From NCBI GenBank assembly GCA_047619225.1, contig JBLHJX010000048.1, positions 1-25,243 of the forward strand: a DNA stretch of 25,243 nt, given 5' to 3'. Below the pieces are notes generated by a model. It was not told where the DNA came from and made no database searches. It worked only from the letters and a program-made list of their open reading frames with translations. Made by a program: the position numbers and the translations under genes. Numbering within the stretch: position 1 is the first letter of the stretch; every line of letters begins with the position of its first letter. The stretch is from JABIFK01 sp047619225. Lineage in GTDB: Bacteria; Latescibacterota; UBA2968. This document shows positions 1-7,083 of this stretch, in pieces.

Positions 1-310
1 ACTGTTCGTAGGTGTCGTCGGTCCAGGTTTTGCAGTCGCGGGCAGCGCCGAAGATTTGGAGTTGCATGGCGGTGACGAGGGCGGTTGAGGCGCTGCCTTG
101 GGCGAGTTCGAGTTGGGCTTCGGTGCAGTCGCGAAGGGTAAGTTCGAAGCCGCCGTATTGTTTGGGGATGTTGAGTTTGAGATAGCCGGATGATTTGAGG
201 GCGGTGATGTCTTCGGGAGGGAGTTTTCCATTTTTGTCGGCTTCGGCGGCGCGGGTGCGGAATTGGTTGGCGAGGGTTTTGGCGAGATCGATGTGGATTT
301 TGTTGGACAT
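1..310 (-). CDS. acyl-CoA dehydrogenase, N-terminal part (cut by window edge)
   Basis: Reading the minus strand from an ATG at 308-310 gives about 103 residues beginning MSNKIHIDLAKTLANQF, still open at base 1. The stretch with GKLPPEDITALKSSGYLKL, then IPKQYGGFE, then ELAQGSASTALVTAMQLQI is the helical N-terminal domain of acyl-CoA dehydrogenases. Those flavoenzymes oxidise acyl-CoA at the alpha-beta bond. The catalytic base and most FAD contacts lie in the missing part, so substrate cannot be judged. The Shine-Dalgarno site is weak (GAAAG about 6 bases before the ATG). The gene is separated from the next annotated gene by about 620 non-coding bases, so it belongs to a different unit, and its promoter should lie in that gap. 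Confidence 0.8.
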   Translation of the reverse strand, partial: MSNKIHIDLAKTLANQFRTRAAEADKNGKLPPEDITALKSSGYLKLNIPKQYGGFELTLRDCTEAQLELAQGSASTALVTAMQLQIFGAARDCKTWTDDTYEQ

Positions 311-380
311 GGTTGCTTTCGGGCTTTTGGGGGTGTTGTGGTTAAAGCGTTTATAGGCTGTAAAATGTTTTTTGCTTGTA

Positions 381-430
381 TCTGCCTACGGCGTGTTCTT
401 TTCTTGAACCCCCAAGAAAAGAACCAAAAG
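381..430 (+). repeat. hairpin repeat, copy 1
   Basis: The word TCTGCCTACGGCG (381-393) is followed by a perfect 12-bp inverted repeat: GTTCTTTTCTTG at 395-406 and CAAGAAAAGAAC at 413-424, with a 6-base loop. The same layout occurs in reverse orientation at 797-850. A 13-base head word followed by a hairpin of variable sequence is typical of small dispersed palindromic repeats, although only two copies are visible here. Confidence 0.65.
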
Positions 431-796
431 AAGGGGGCCACTGCGTGGGGCTTTAATGTACTTCAGTGTTTTTAGGGGCGGAGGCCACCCTTACCTGCCC
501 GCGCAGTTCCCACACCCCGCCTCGTGTTCCACACGCCACCCATCCGACCCATCACAACCCACCAACTGCACAACGGCCCACACCACCAGTGGGCGATGTT
601 GAAGTTTTGGTGTTTTTACATTAGGGAAATGCAACATAGTACACTCGGTAAATGATATCAAGTAACCATGATTTTTCGCACTATTCCGTTCAGCTATTGA
701 CCTTGTAAAAGCGCTTAACTTGGTAGGCTATATTATCTCTTGTACCCACTGAGGGTATTTGCGGAAAATCAGCCTTCCCGGCACTTGAGGGACGGC

Positions 797-850
797 ATTT
801 TTTGCTTACTTTTTTTTGCTGCTGAAAAAAAGTAAGTCGCCGAAGGCAGA
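797..850 (-). repeat. hairpin repeat, copy 2 (inverted relative to copy 1)
   Basis: Read on the minus strand, TCTGCCTTCGGCG (850 to 838) differs from the copy 1 head word at one base. It is followed by a perfect 12-bp hairpin: CTTACTTTTTTT at 805-816 pairs with AAAAAAAGTAAG at 825-836, loop 817-824. The stem sequence differs from copy 1 while pairing is kept, which suggests the structure is what is conserved. A T-rich run follows the stem, so it might also act as a terminator. Confidence 0.6.
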
Positions 851-929
851 ATCAAAATAAAACATAAAAAAGTATATGAGATTCTTAGATGGACGTAGGT
901 CTAACCCCAAGGCGTTACAGCTTTATTTT

Positions 930-2156
930 TTATCCAAAGTAATATCGCCATACTTTTTTAACAGCAACAATCGTTTGATTAATATCTTCATCCGTAAAGC
1001 GTTCGTCAACAGGAAGACGTAAGCAAGTTTGTGTGAGCGCATCAACATTGGGACACGCGTCAGGATCGTAGATCGTATCCCGCCAAAAAGAAGGCACCGT
1101 GTCAGTAAGAGGATAATATTTCTTTTTTTGTATAAGTTCCGTGTGCAGAATGTTATTGACTGCGGCCATACCAGTATCGAGGCGCACGCCTTCTGCGCGT
1201 AGGGCCTCGGCGAGTTCGTCACGGGTGGGTGTGTCACCTGTGTATTGGGCAGCTAAGGGCCAGTAAGAAGGTTGGCTGCCGGAGGTAATGTGGGGAAGTT
1301 CGAAATGAGGAAGATCGCCAAGTTCTTGATAGTAGCGTTTGACAATGGCGGCACGACGGGCGACCAAGGCTTCGAGTTTGTGGAGTTGGGCAATGCCAAC
1401 GGCTGCTTGTAGGCCGGTGGGGCGGTAGTTGGGGGCGAAGAAGGAGATGGGTTGTTCGCCCCGGTTTATTTTGCGGTCGCGCACGTAGGTTTTGTCGCGG
1501 AAGAGACGGGCGATGTGGGCGGTGTCGTCGTCATTGGTGGTGACAAAACCGCCATCGCCGCTGGACATTTGTTTGGATTCATTCATGGAAAAACCACCAG
1601 CGTCGCCGATGGTGCCAAGGTAGCAACCACCAAAGGTGCCGCCGTGGCCTTGGGCACAATCTTCGAGGATTTTGACGCCCGATTCGAGGCCGATGTTCAT
1701 GAAGGTGTCCATGTCGCAGGGAAGGCCAGACATGTGGACAGTGATGATGACTTTGGTGCGGTAGGTGATCCGTTTTCGGACGCTGTCGGGGCAGATGAGT
1801 CGGGTGTGTGGATTGATGTCGGCAAAGATGGGGATGGCGTGTTGGGCGAGGATGGCGGCGGTGGTGCCCATGTCGGTCATGGGGTTGGTGATGACTTCGT
1901 CGCCTTCGCTGACACCGAGCGCACACAGGGCGGTATGGAGAGCGGCAGTGCCGGAGGTGACCATGATAACGTGTTTGACATTGAAGGCTTGGGCAACTTC
2001 GGTCTCAAAGTCGGCAACCATGCCATCGGTGCCCATGAGGCGGCCGCTGTCTAAGACTCTGTTGAGCAGTGTGCGTTCTTCGTCGCCGTATCGATTGGGT
2101 GTGTTGTAGGGCGTGGCTTTGGCTTTGGGACCACCGTGGATGGCGAGTTTTTCCAT
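930..2156 (-). CDS. DegT/DnrJ/EryC1/StrS-family PLP aminotransferase
   Basis: The 408-residue product is a fold-type I, PLP-dependent aminotransferase of the sugar aminotransferase family. Members usually transfer an amino group from glutamate to a keto-sugar nucleotide, and some are dehydratases or regulators. The cofactor-binding SGTAALHTAL lies at residues 68-77. EDCAQGHGG follows at 165-173, with Asp166 and Gln169 placed to contact PLP. SMNESKQMSSGDGG at 190-203 carries the presumed Schiff-base Lys195, so the active site looks complete. The length fits the family. The ATG at 2156 follows GAGGAG, which is formed by the last codons and stop of the upstream SnoaL-like gene, so translation is probably coupled. 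The exact substrate is not readable, and no nucleotide-sugar pathway genes are adjacent. Confidence 0.88.
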   Translation of the reverse strand: MEKLAIHGGPKAKATPYNTPNRYGDEERTLLNRVLDSGRLMGTDGMVADFETEVAQAFNVKHVIMVTSGTAALHTALCALGVSEGDEVITNPMTDMGTTAAILAQHAIPIFADINPHTRLICPDSVRKRITYRTKVIITVHMSGLPCDMDTFMNIGLESGVKILEDCAQGHGGTFGGCYLGTIGDAGGFSMNESKQMSSGDGGFVTTNDDDTAHIARLFRDKTYVRDRKINRGEQPISFFAPNYRPTGLQAAVGIAQLHKLEALVARRAAIVKRYYQELGDLPHFELPHITSGSQPSYWPLAAQYTGDTPTRDELAEALRAEGVRLDTGMAAVNNILHTELIQKKKYYPLTDTVPSFWRDTIYDPDACPNVDALTQTCLRLPVDERFTDEDINQTIVAVKKVWRYYFG

Positions 2157-2159
2157 GGG

Positions 2160-2540
2160 TTACTCCTCAACGCCGAGAGAGGCATGAATTTGAACGAATT
2201 TCCATTCGTTGTTTTCTTTTTCGAGTACGCCGGTGAGGCGCATATTCAGTTCTTCAAATTTGCCCTGCCATTTGAGTTGCCAGGTTTGTAGGGTGCAGAA
2301 ATAAGCAAGGGTGTCGCGTTCTTGAACGTCGATATGGTTGGTTTGGATGGTGAAATTTTGGGTGCTGGCAACGTGGTGCTGGTAATAAGTAGGTGCGTTG
2401 GTGCCCGTGTGTACGATTTCATCTTTATCGGTGCCGATTTTGATATAATAATCGGCAGTGGACATGAGGGCGATTAGTTTTTTTGCGTCGCCTGCGGTGA
2501 GGGCATCGAAGTAAGTTTGGACGGTTTGTTGGGCTGTCAT
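2160..2540 (-). CDS. SnoaL/NTF2-like small protein
   Basis: The 126-residue protein has the pattern of the cone-shaped NTF2-like fold. An N-terminal helix, QQTVQTYFDALTAGDAKKLIALM, is followed by beta strands and ends ENNEWKFVQIHASLGV, typical of SnoaL_3/DUF4440 ketosteroid-isomerase-like proteins. Known members are small isomerases, hydrolases or ligand-binding proteins; the function here is not predictable. The ATG directly abuts the stop of the truncated nitrilase (TAAATG) and has no clear Shine-Dalgarno of its own. Expression therefore probably depends on translation of the gene upstream. The stop overlaps the ribosome site of the aminotransferase. Confidence 0.75.
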   Translation of the reverse strand: MTAQQTVQTYFDALTAGDAKKLIALMSTADYYIKIGTDKDEIVHTGTNAPTYYQHHVASTQNFTIQTNHIDVQERDTLAYFCTLQTWQLKWQGKFEELNMRLTGVLEKENNEWKFVQIHASLGVEE

Positions 2541-3116
2541 TTACAATTGGTTTCGGTTTTTGCTGCGTGTGTCACGCACTTTTTTACCGCGGTAAAATTC
2601 GCCTGTGCGGATGTTGTGGCGGAATGTTCTGATAAAGGTATACATGTCACCATTTTTTGAAAAGTCAATGGTATTGATCACAAGGTCTGTTCGGTGTTGG
2701 CGACAAGTGGTTTTGACTTCACCGCTTGGGTTGATGAAGGTGCTTGGAAAAACTTGATATTTGTTGGATGCATTGGCGTGGCTGATCCACAGGGTGTTGT
2801 TGGCCGCATGGCCTTGCATGGTACCTGGAATGACGTGGGTGAAAATGTCACGTCCTTGTCCTCCTGCGCCATTGGTGGATTGGAACAGGCACCATACGCC
2901 TTGTTTTGCATAATCGCTATACAACTCGGGGAAACGAAATTCGAGACAGATGAGCGAGCCACAAAGAATGCCATTGATTTCAAAGGTGACGGTATGGTTG
3001 CCTGGGGTGTAGTAGCGCAGGTCTTTTTCTGAGCAATAGCGTTTGTCATACCGGTCGATGAGTTGCCTTTTGTTGTTGGAGATTTTTCTAAATGACCAGT
3101 GAAAGAGAAATGATGG
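2541..3116 (-). pseudogene. 5'-truncated nitrilase / carbon-nitrogen hydrolase
   Basis: The minus-strand frame is open from 3116 and encodes about 191 residues of a nitrilase-superfamily amidase. Two catalytic positions are present. The lysine is in IDRYDKRYC (open-frame codon 25), and the nucleophile cysteine is in GSLICLEFRFPELY (codon 57), followed by GTMQGHAANNTLWISHANAS. The first third of the fold, with the catalytic glutamate, is absent. The frame is blocked by a TAG at 3117-3119, inside the 3' end of the DMT permease gene, and no ATG, GTG or TTG occurs before the catalytic cysteine. The first candidate start, TTG at 2924, lies beyond it. Intact family members are about 260-300 residues. 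I read this as a decayed gene cut by a deletion or insertion next to the permease. Translational read-in from the permease cannot be excluded. Confidence 0.75.
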
Positions 3117-3924
3117 CTATGCCCACACCCACAACAGCGGGGCGAGCAAGATGTTCTTTCCAATAGAAGTGGGCAAAGAGGTTGTCGAGCAAGACGACAG
3201 AACAGCCAAGGGCTGGAAAAAATAGGGTGCCAGGTAAATGGCTCAGTGCGGTCATGATCACGCAGAGGGCTCCGGCATTGTAGAGGCCAATAAAGATGCC
3301 GAGTTTGATGGCAGGCTTTTGTGGGCGATGCTTTTTGAAAGCAATAACAGCGCAGCCCATGAGGCCTGAAGTGGCTCCGACGACCAATAAGATTTGTAAG
3401 TCCATTGCATCGAGGCCATTGTAGTGTACCGAGCGCAAACATGTGTGGCTGAGCCCTTGCCAGAAGCAGATGAGTGCCAGTAGGCCAAAAGCTTTTAGGC
3501 CTTTGATTTGGGTGGTACTGGTAGCGTTGGAGGTCATGAGGGCCAGTGCAATGAGAGCGAATAAGAGGCCGATAAATTGCGTGGAGGCCATCGGCTCACC
3601 CCAAAGATAAATACCAAGGCCGATGGGCACGATAATGGACATTCTGAATGCCGTGAGTACAGAACCCACTGGGGCGATGGTGAGGCCGTAATTCATCAAG
3701 AGCATTGAGCTGATGAAGACGGTGCCGGTTGCAAGGCCGGTGTAGATTGCCCCCGTCGGAAATATCCAGGCATCTGTTAAAATGAGATAGATTGCGATGG
3801 ATAGGGCTACCGTGAGGTAGTTTACGGTGACGACAACAGGGGCATAATAGCCGCGTCTCTGGCCAAGTTTGAAGAACTGGATAAAACCAAAGTCGAGGAT
3901 GATGGAGAGGAAGAGCCAGGTCAT
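3088..3924 (-). CDS. DMT (EamA-like) permease, copy B
   Basis: The 278-residue protein is very hydrophobic, with about ten membrane-spanning segments in two halves. It begins MTWLFLSIILDFGFIQFFK and ends with the conserved LGCSVVLLDNLFAHFYWKEH and RPAVVGVGIAIISLSLVI, which resembles the ends of EamA/drug-metabolite transporter repeats. Its length is identical to the neighbour at 3940-4776, and the two align end to end without obvious gaps; for example the C-termini share GCSVVLLDNL and WKE. It is therefore a tandem duplicate. Substrates of such permeases include amino acids, nucleosides and sugars; none is indicated here. The start lies 15 bases after the stop of copy A with only a weak ribosome site. 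The last codons overlap the open frame of the nitrilase remnant. Confidence 0.82.
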   Translation of the reverse strand: MTWLFLSIILDFGFIQFFKLGQRRGYYAPVVVTVNYLTVALSIAIYLILTDAWIFPTGAIYTGLATGTVFISSMLLMNYGLTIAPVGSVLTAFRMSIIVPIGLGIYLWGEPMASTQFIGLLFALIALALMTSNATSTTQIKGLKAFGLLALICFWQGLSHTCLRSVHYNGLDAMDLQILLVVGATSGLMGCAVIAFKKHRPQKPAIKLGIFIGLYNAGALCVIMTALSHLPGTLFFPALGCSVVLLDNLFAHFYWKEHLARPAVVGVGIAIISLSLVI

Positions 3925-3939
3925 AGGGTGTTTGCTTCT

Positions 3940-4776
3940 TTACATGACAAGGGTAATGGCTATGACAGCCAAGCCCACGCCTGCAATGGCGGGGCGCGTG
4001 AGATATTCTTTCCAGAAGAAGTGTGCAGAAAGGTTGTCGAGCAAGACGACGCTGCATCCAACGATGGGAAAGTAGACGGTTCCTGGGACGACGCTTAACG
4101 CTGTGAGGACGATAGAGAGTGCCAGTGTGTTGTAAAGCCCAATGCCCATGCCCACATAGACATCTTTGGCACGGAAGGTTTGGCGGCGCAGGATAACAAA
4201 GATCCATCCTAAGGTTCCGGCGGTTGCGCCAATGATCATTAAGACGTTGAGGCGGTATGGATCAAGGCCCGCATAGTGCACCCAGCGCATACAGGTCATA
4301 CCAATACCTTGAATAATGAAGATGACCAAGATTATTGCAAATGCTTTGGAACCCCGTAGGGGATGGTGGCTCGATTTGTTGTGGGTCATGAGGGCGAGGG
4401 CGACAATGGCGAGGGTGATGCCCATGAGTTGGAGGACGGTAATGGGTTCGGCCCAAATCCAGACACTCAGAGCAACGGGTACGAGCATTGACAAGCGGAA
4501 GGAGGTCATGACGGGTGCTACACCGGCAACGGTGAGGGCATAGGTCATGATGAGCATGGAGGTGATAAAGGTGATGCCAATACAGATGCCCACCTTAAAG
4601 ATGTCGGGCGAAAATGTCCATTGATCATTTAGAAAGAGATAGAGGGCAAGCGAAGAGGATAAAGCAATATAGTTGGACGATACAACGACAGGGGCATATT
4701 CCCCTCGGCGCTGTGAGCCTTTGAAGAGTTGTACAAATCCAAAACTGAAGAAGATAGCGATGAAGACCCAGTGCAA
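3940..4776 (-). CDS. DMT (EamA-like) permease, copy A (TTG start)
   Basis: The open frame extends far upstream to 5244, but the upstream part overlaps the CPBP gene and a terminator. I place the start at TTG 4774-4776 because an AGGTG site sits just before it. The resulting 278-residue protein (HWVFIAIFFSFGFVQLFK onwards) also matches copy B exactly in length and in its first segment. About ten membrane segments and EamA-type features (MTSFRLSMLVPVAL, GTVYFPIVGCSVVLLDNL) mark it as an inner-membrane permease of the drug/metabolite transporter superfamily. It opens the operon. The terminator at 4856-4887 means its promoter must lie in the roughly 80 bases upstream. Confidence 0.8.
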   Translation of the reverse strand: MHWVFIAIFFSFGFVQLFKGSQRRGEYAPVVVSSNYIALSSSLALYLFLNDQWTFSPDIFKVGICIGITFITSMLIMTYALTVAGVAPVMTSFRLSMLVPVALSVWIWAEPITVLQLMGITLAIVALALMTHNKSSHHPLRGSKAFAIILVIFIIQGIGMTCMRWVHYAGLDPYRLNVLMIIGATAGTLGWIFVILRRQTFRAKDVYVGMGIGLYNTLALSIVLTALSVVPGTVYFPIVGCSVVLLDNLSAHFFWKEYLTRPAIAGVGLAVIAITLVM

Positions 4777-4855
4777 AAGACACCTGCTCCCAAATGATAT
4801 GGATGACGATAAATTTTGAAGGAATAAGATAAAGGGTTTTGTCAATGGGCGCACG

Positions 4856-4887
4856 AAAAAAGCCGATCTAAATAGATCGGCTTTTTT
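4856..4887. terminator. bidirectional rho-independent terminator
   Basis: AGCCGATCTA at 4861-4870 and TAGATCGGCT at 4873-4882 form a 10-bp stem with a very short loop. A-runs on one side (4856-4861) and T-runs on the other (4882-4887) give a U-tract in either direction. The TAA of the CPBP protease gene (4886-4888) overlaps it, so on the minus strand it ends that transcript before the DMT operon. Confidence 0.85.
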
Positions 4888-5818
4888 AGATAATCCTATT
4901 ATCTGCATCGATGAGCGATTCAGGAATTGGCTCCGGTTTGTGATTGCGAAATAATACCCAATACATGACAGCGGCCATGAGAATATAGGATATGAGGCCG
5001 AACCAGGGATGAATTTCCTGCGCCATAAAGACGGTATTGGTCGGCAGTGCCGAGCCTTCGTAGTTTGTGAAGATGCCGGCAAACATGTTGTTGGCAACGT
5101 GGATGCCAATGGCAAGTTCTGAGGTATTGTCTTTGAGCGTGATGAGGGTGAGGAAGGCACCCCAAGCAAAATAGGCCAACCAAGCAGGCAGGCCGTGTTC
5201 AATTTCGGGGTTGGCAAAATGGAGGGCCATAAACCCCAGGCCATTTAATGTGATGAGCACGATGGGTTGGCGGAAGAAATGGCCACAGGCTTGCAGGAGA
5301 TAACCTCTGAAAAGGAACTCTTCTGAGGCAGCTTGGAATGGAATGAACAGCACAACAAGAATGGCGAATTTGTAAAATTGTGTGGGGTCGAGCGTGTAAT
5401 GGTAGGTGCCGGGGAAAATGAGTTCTTCAATGAGTGTTGCTAAAATGATAAAGAGGATTTGCCATTTAAAGCCTTGCCATAAACGGGGCCAACGAATTGT
5501 GAGGTAGGGTGTGATTAAGGATAGGAATGGGCGACGATGTAAGTGACAAACGGCAACATAGATGCCAATGATGAGTGCGAAGAACGTAAGGCTGAGTGCA
5601 ATGAAGTCGGGAAGAGGATGTGAACCATCCATAGGTTCTGCGCCAGATTGGAAATCGCGACTATAAACAAGCATGATGAAAATGGTGCTGCCCAAGAGCC
5701 AGATACAGGCCATCACAAACAGGCCAATGAGATAAGTTCCCCAGCGTGTTTTGCCTTGGTCGGCAAGATCGAGAAATGCGCTGCCCATTTCTTTTGGTTG
5801 CGCTGTGCGCTCATTCAT
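4886..5818 (-). CDS. CPBP-family intramembrane glutamic protease (CAAX/Rce1-like)
   Basis: The 310-residue protein has about eight predicted membrane segments. The CPBP/Abi signature is complete: SEEFLFRG with Glu166, Glu167 and Arg171, then MALHF with His200, then HVANN with His240 and Asn244. In this family the paired glutamates and the histidines form the catalytic site inside the membrane. Bacterial members cleave peptides or act in bacteriocin immunity and maturation; the target here is unknown. An extra hydrophilic loop at residues 52-70 links the first membrane segments. The start has no close Shine-Dalgarno; a GAGGA lies about 25 bases upstream. It seems to be a single-gene unit closed by the terminator that overlaps its stop. 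Confidence 0.88.
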   Translation of the reverse strand: MNERTAQPKEMGSAFLDLADQGKTRWGTYLIGLFVMACIWLLGSTIFIMLVYSRDFQSGAEPMDGSHPLPDFIALSLTFFALIIGIYVAVCHLHRRPFLSLITPYLTIRWPRLWQGFKWQILFIILATLIEELIFPGTYHYTLDPTQFYKFAILVVLFIPFQAASEEFLFRGYLLQACGHFFRQPIVLITLNGLGFMALHFANPEIEHGLPAWLAYFAWGAFLTLITLKDNTSELAIGIHVANNMFAGIFTNYEGSALPTNTVFMAQEIHPWFGLISYILMAAVMYWVLFRNHKPEPIPESLIDADNRII

Positions 5819-5871
5819 GAAGTTGTCAGATATGTTTTCGTCCTCTTTTGTGTACGTGTTTAGGTGTTAAT

Positions 5872-5903
5872 CGCTCCTTCTCCTATTTATAGGAGAAGGG
5901 GCG
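5872..5903 (+). repeat. 14-bp stem hairpin, possible plus-strand terminator
   Basis: CGCTCCTTCTCCTA (5872-5885) pairs with TAGGAGAAGGGGCG (5890-5903) through 13 Watson-Crick pairs and one G-T pair, with a TTTA loop. A run of six T follows at 5905-5910 on the plus strand, although both neighbouring genes are on the minus strand. On the minus strand no U-tract follows the stem. It may be an attenuating hairpin, an RNA 3'-end stabiliser, or an antisense terminator. Confidence 0.6.
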
Positions 5904-5908
5904 CTTTT

Positions 5909-7054
5909 TTACCAATCGGCGACACTGCCGTCATTTTCGTAGTAGTGTTCTCCGCCGAGTTCTTCTTCGTAGAGGTTGATGTTTTGTTCGGCTTCTTCGG
6001 GAATGAGATCGAAACCCAGGCCGGGTTTGGTGGGCAGGTCGATGTGCCCATCTTTGACGACCCAAGGTTCTTGCAAGAGGCCGTTGCCCAAGCCTTCATC
6101 GACTTGTTCTTGGTAGAGAAAGTTGGGTACGGTCGCATCGACTTGCATACAAGATGAGAACGCGACTGGACCGATGGCGCAGTGGGGCAAGATGTGCATA
6201 TAATAGACTTCGGCCATATTGGCAATGCGTTTGAGTTCTGAAATGCCACCGGCGTGTGAGCAGTCGGGCTGAATGTAGGAGACCACATTTTTTTCGAAGA
6301 TTTGGCGAAATTCCCAGCGCGAGAGCAGGCGTTCACCGGTTGCAATGGGAAAGGGCACGTGGTCGGAAACGTGTTTGAGTGCGTCTATGTTTTCTTGAGG
6401 CACGGGTTCTTCGACAAACATGGGACGCATCCCTTTGATTTCGTGGCAGACTTCAACGGCGAGCCCAGGGGTCATTTTGCCGTGAAAGTCGAAGCAGAGT
6501 TCACAGTCGTCGCCGACCCATTCACGCATTGTGTAGGCGCATTTGACAAAGTGGTCGATGGTGGCGGGGGGTTCGTGGGCGCGCCATTTGCCAGCGGGGC
6601 CCGATTTGAATGCTTTGTAGCCGCCTTGTTTTTGGAGTTTTTCAAGGCGTGCGCGTGATGATTCGAGGCCTTTTTCGGATAGGTCGCGAATGCCCCAGTG
6701 TGCGTAAACTGCAATTTTGTCGCGCACAGCGCCACCCAGGAGTTGATACGTGGGCACGCCAAAGTGTTTGCCTGAAATATCCCACAAGGCTTGATCGATT
6801 CCTGACAGCGCACTCATGAGCACGTTGCCGCCGCGAAAGAAGGCGGAGCGGTAGATGTGTTGCCAGTGGTGTTCAATGGTGAGTGGGTTTTTGCCCACGA
6901 GGTAGTCGGTGAGTTCTTCAACAGCGCCCCAAGTGCTTTTGGGTTTGCCTTCGAGCGTGGTTTCTCCCCAGCCGACAATGCCGGTGTCGGTGGTGATTTT
7001 GATGAGGCGCATTCTTTTGCGGGGGTAGAATTGTTCTATTTTGGCAATTTTCAT
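5909..7054 (-). CDS. enolase-superfamily dehydratase, galactonate dehydratase-like
   Basis: The 381-residue protein is a mandelate racemase/muconate lactonizing enzyme family member closest to D-galactonate dehydratase. Three metal ligands appear with exactly 26-residue spacing: Asp189 (in FDFHGK), Glu215 (VEEPVP) and Glu241 (ATGERLLSR). The general acid/base histidines are His191 and His291 (LPHCAIGP). The same spacing, 26, 26 and 50, holds in Escherichia coli DgoD as I recall it. It would remove water from a sugar acid to give a 2-keto-3-deoxy acid. The acidic C-terminal tail (EEAEQNINLYEEELGGEHYYEN region) is a little unusual. AGGAG lies 9 bases before the ATG. It is the last gene of the amidohydrolase/aldo-keto reductase run; substrate specificity is inferred only from family. 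Confidence 0.85.
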   Translation of the reverse strand: MKIAKIEQFYPRKRMRLIKITTDTGIVGWGETTLEGKPKSTWGAVEELTDYLVGKNPLTIEHHWQHIYRSAFFRGGNVLMSALSGIDQALWDISGKHFGVPTYQLLGGAVRDKIAVYAHWGIRDLSEKGLESSRARLEKLQKQGGYKAFKSGPAGKWRAHEPPATIDHFVKCAYTMREWVGDDCELCFDFHGKMTPGLAVEVCHEIKGMRPMFVEEPVPQENIDALKHVSDHVPFPIATGERLLSRWEFRQIFEKNVVSYIQPDCSHAGGISELKRIANMAEVYYMHILPHCAIGPVAFSSCMQVDATVPNFLYQEQVDEGLGNGLLQEPWVVKDGHIDLPTKPGLGFDLIPEEAEQNINLYEEELGGEHYYENDGSVADW

Positions 7055-7083
7055 GGCGATGTACTCCTGTAAGTTTTTGAAGA

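Larger units (their letters stand above)
311..929. other. 619-bp intergenic region with hairpin repeats, no gene seen
   Basis: No reading frame here has a recognisable product; the only short plus-strand frame (263-475) runs through a palindrome and shows no family signature. The stretch holds two related hairpin repeats (381-430 and 797-850), a C-rich segment at about 478-600, and a small hairpin, GCCCAC 576-581 with GTGGGC 589-594. The promoter for the minus-strand acyl-CoA dehydrogenase should lie here. I see no terminator with a T-run just after the aminotransferase stop at 930. Confidence 0.6.

Noticed and set aside
263..475. Plus-strand frame of 70 residues ending in the first hairpin repeat
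   Set aside because: Starts antisense to the acyl-CoA dehydrogenase and ends in repeat sequence; no ribosome site or homology pattern.
381..850. CRISPR-like array
   Set aside because: Only two related repeats, in opposite orientation and with no regular spacers.
1452..2054. 200-residue plus-strand frame
   Set aside because: It is the antisense of the aminotransferase, Gly/Val/Asp-rich and without a family pattern.
2678..3442. 254-residue minus-strand frame overlapping DMT copy B and the nitrilase remnant
   Set aside because: Composition is that of an out-of-frame reading (Pro, Ser, Cys, His-rich) and it has no recognisable domain.
4777..5244. Long N-terminal extension of the DMT copy A frame
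   Set aside because: It overlaps the CPBP gene and runs through the terminator at 4856-4887; the TTG at 4776 has a ribosome site and gives the same length as copy B.
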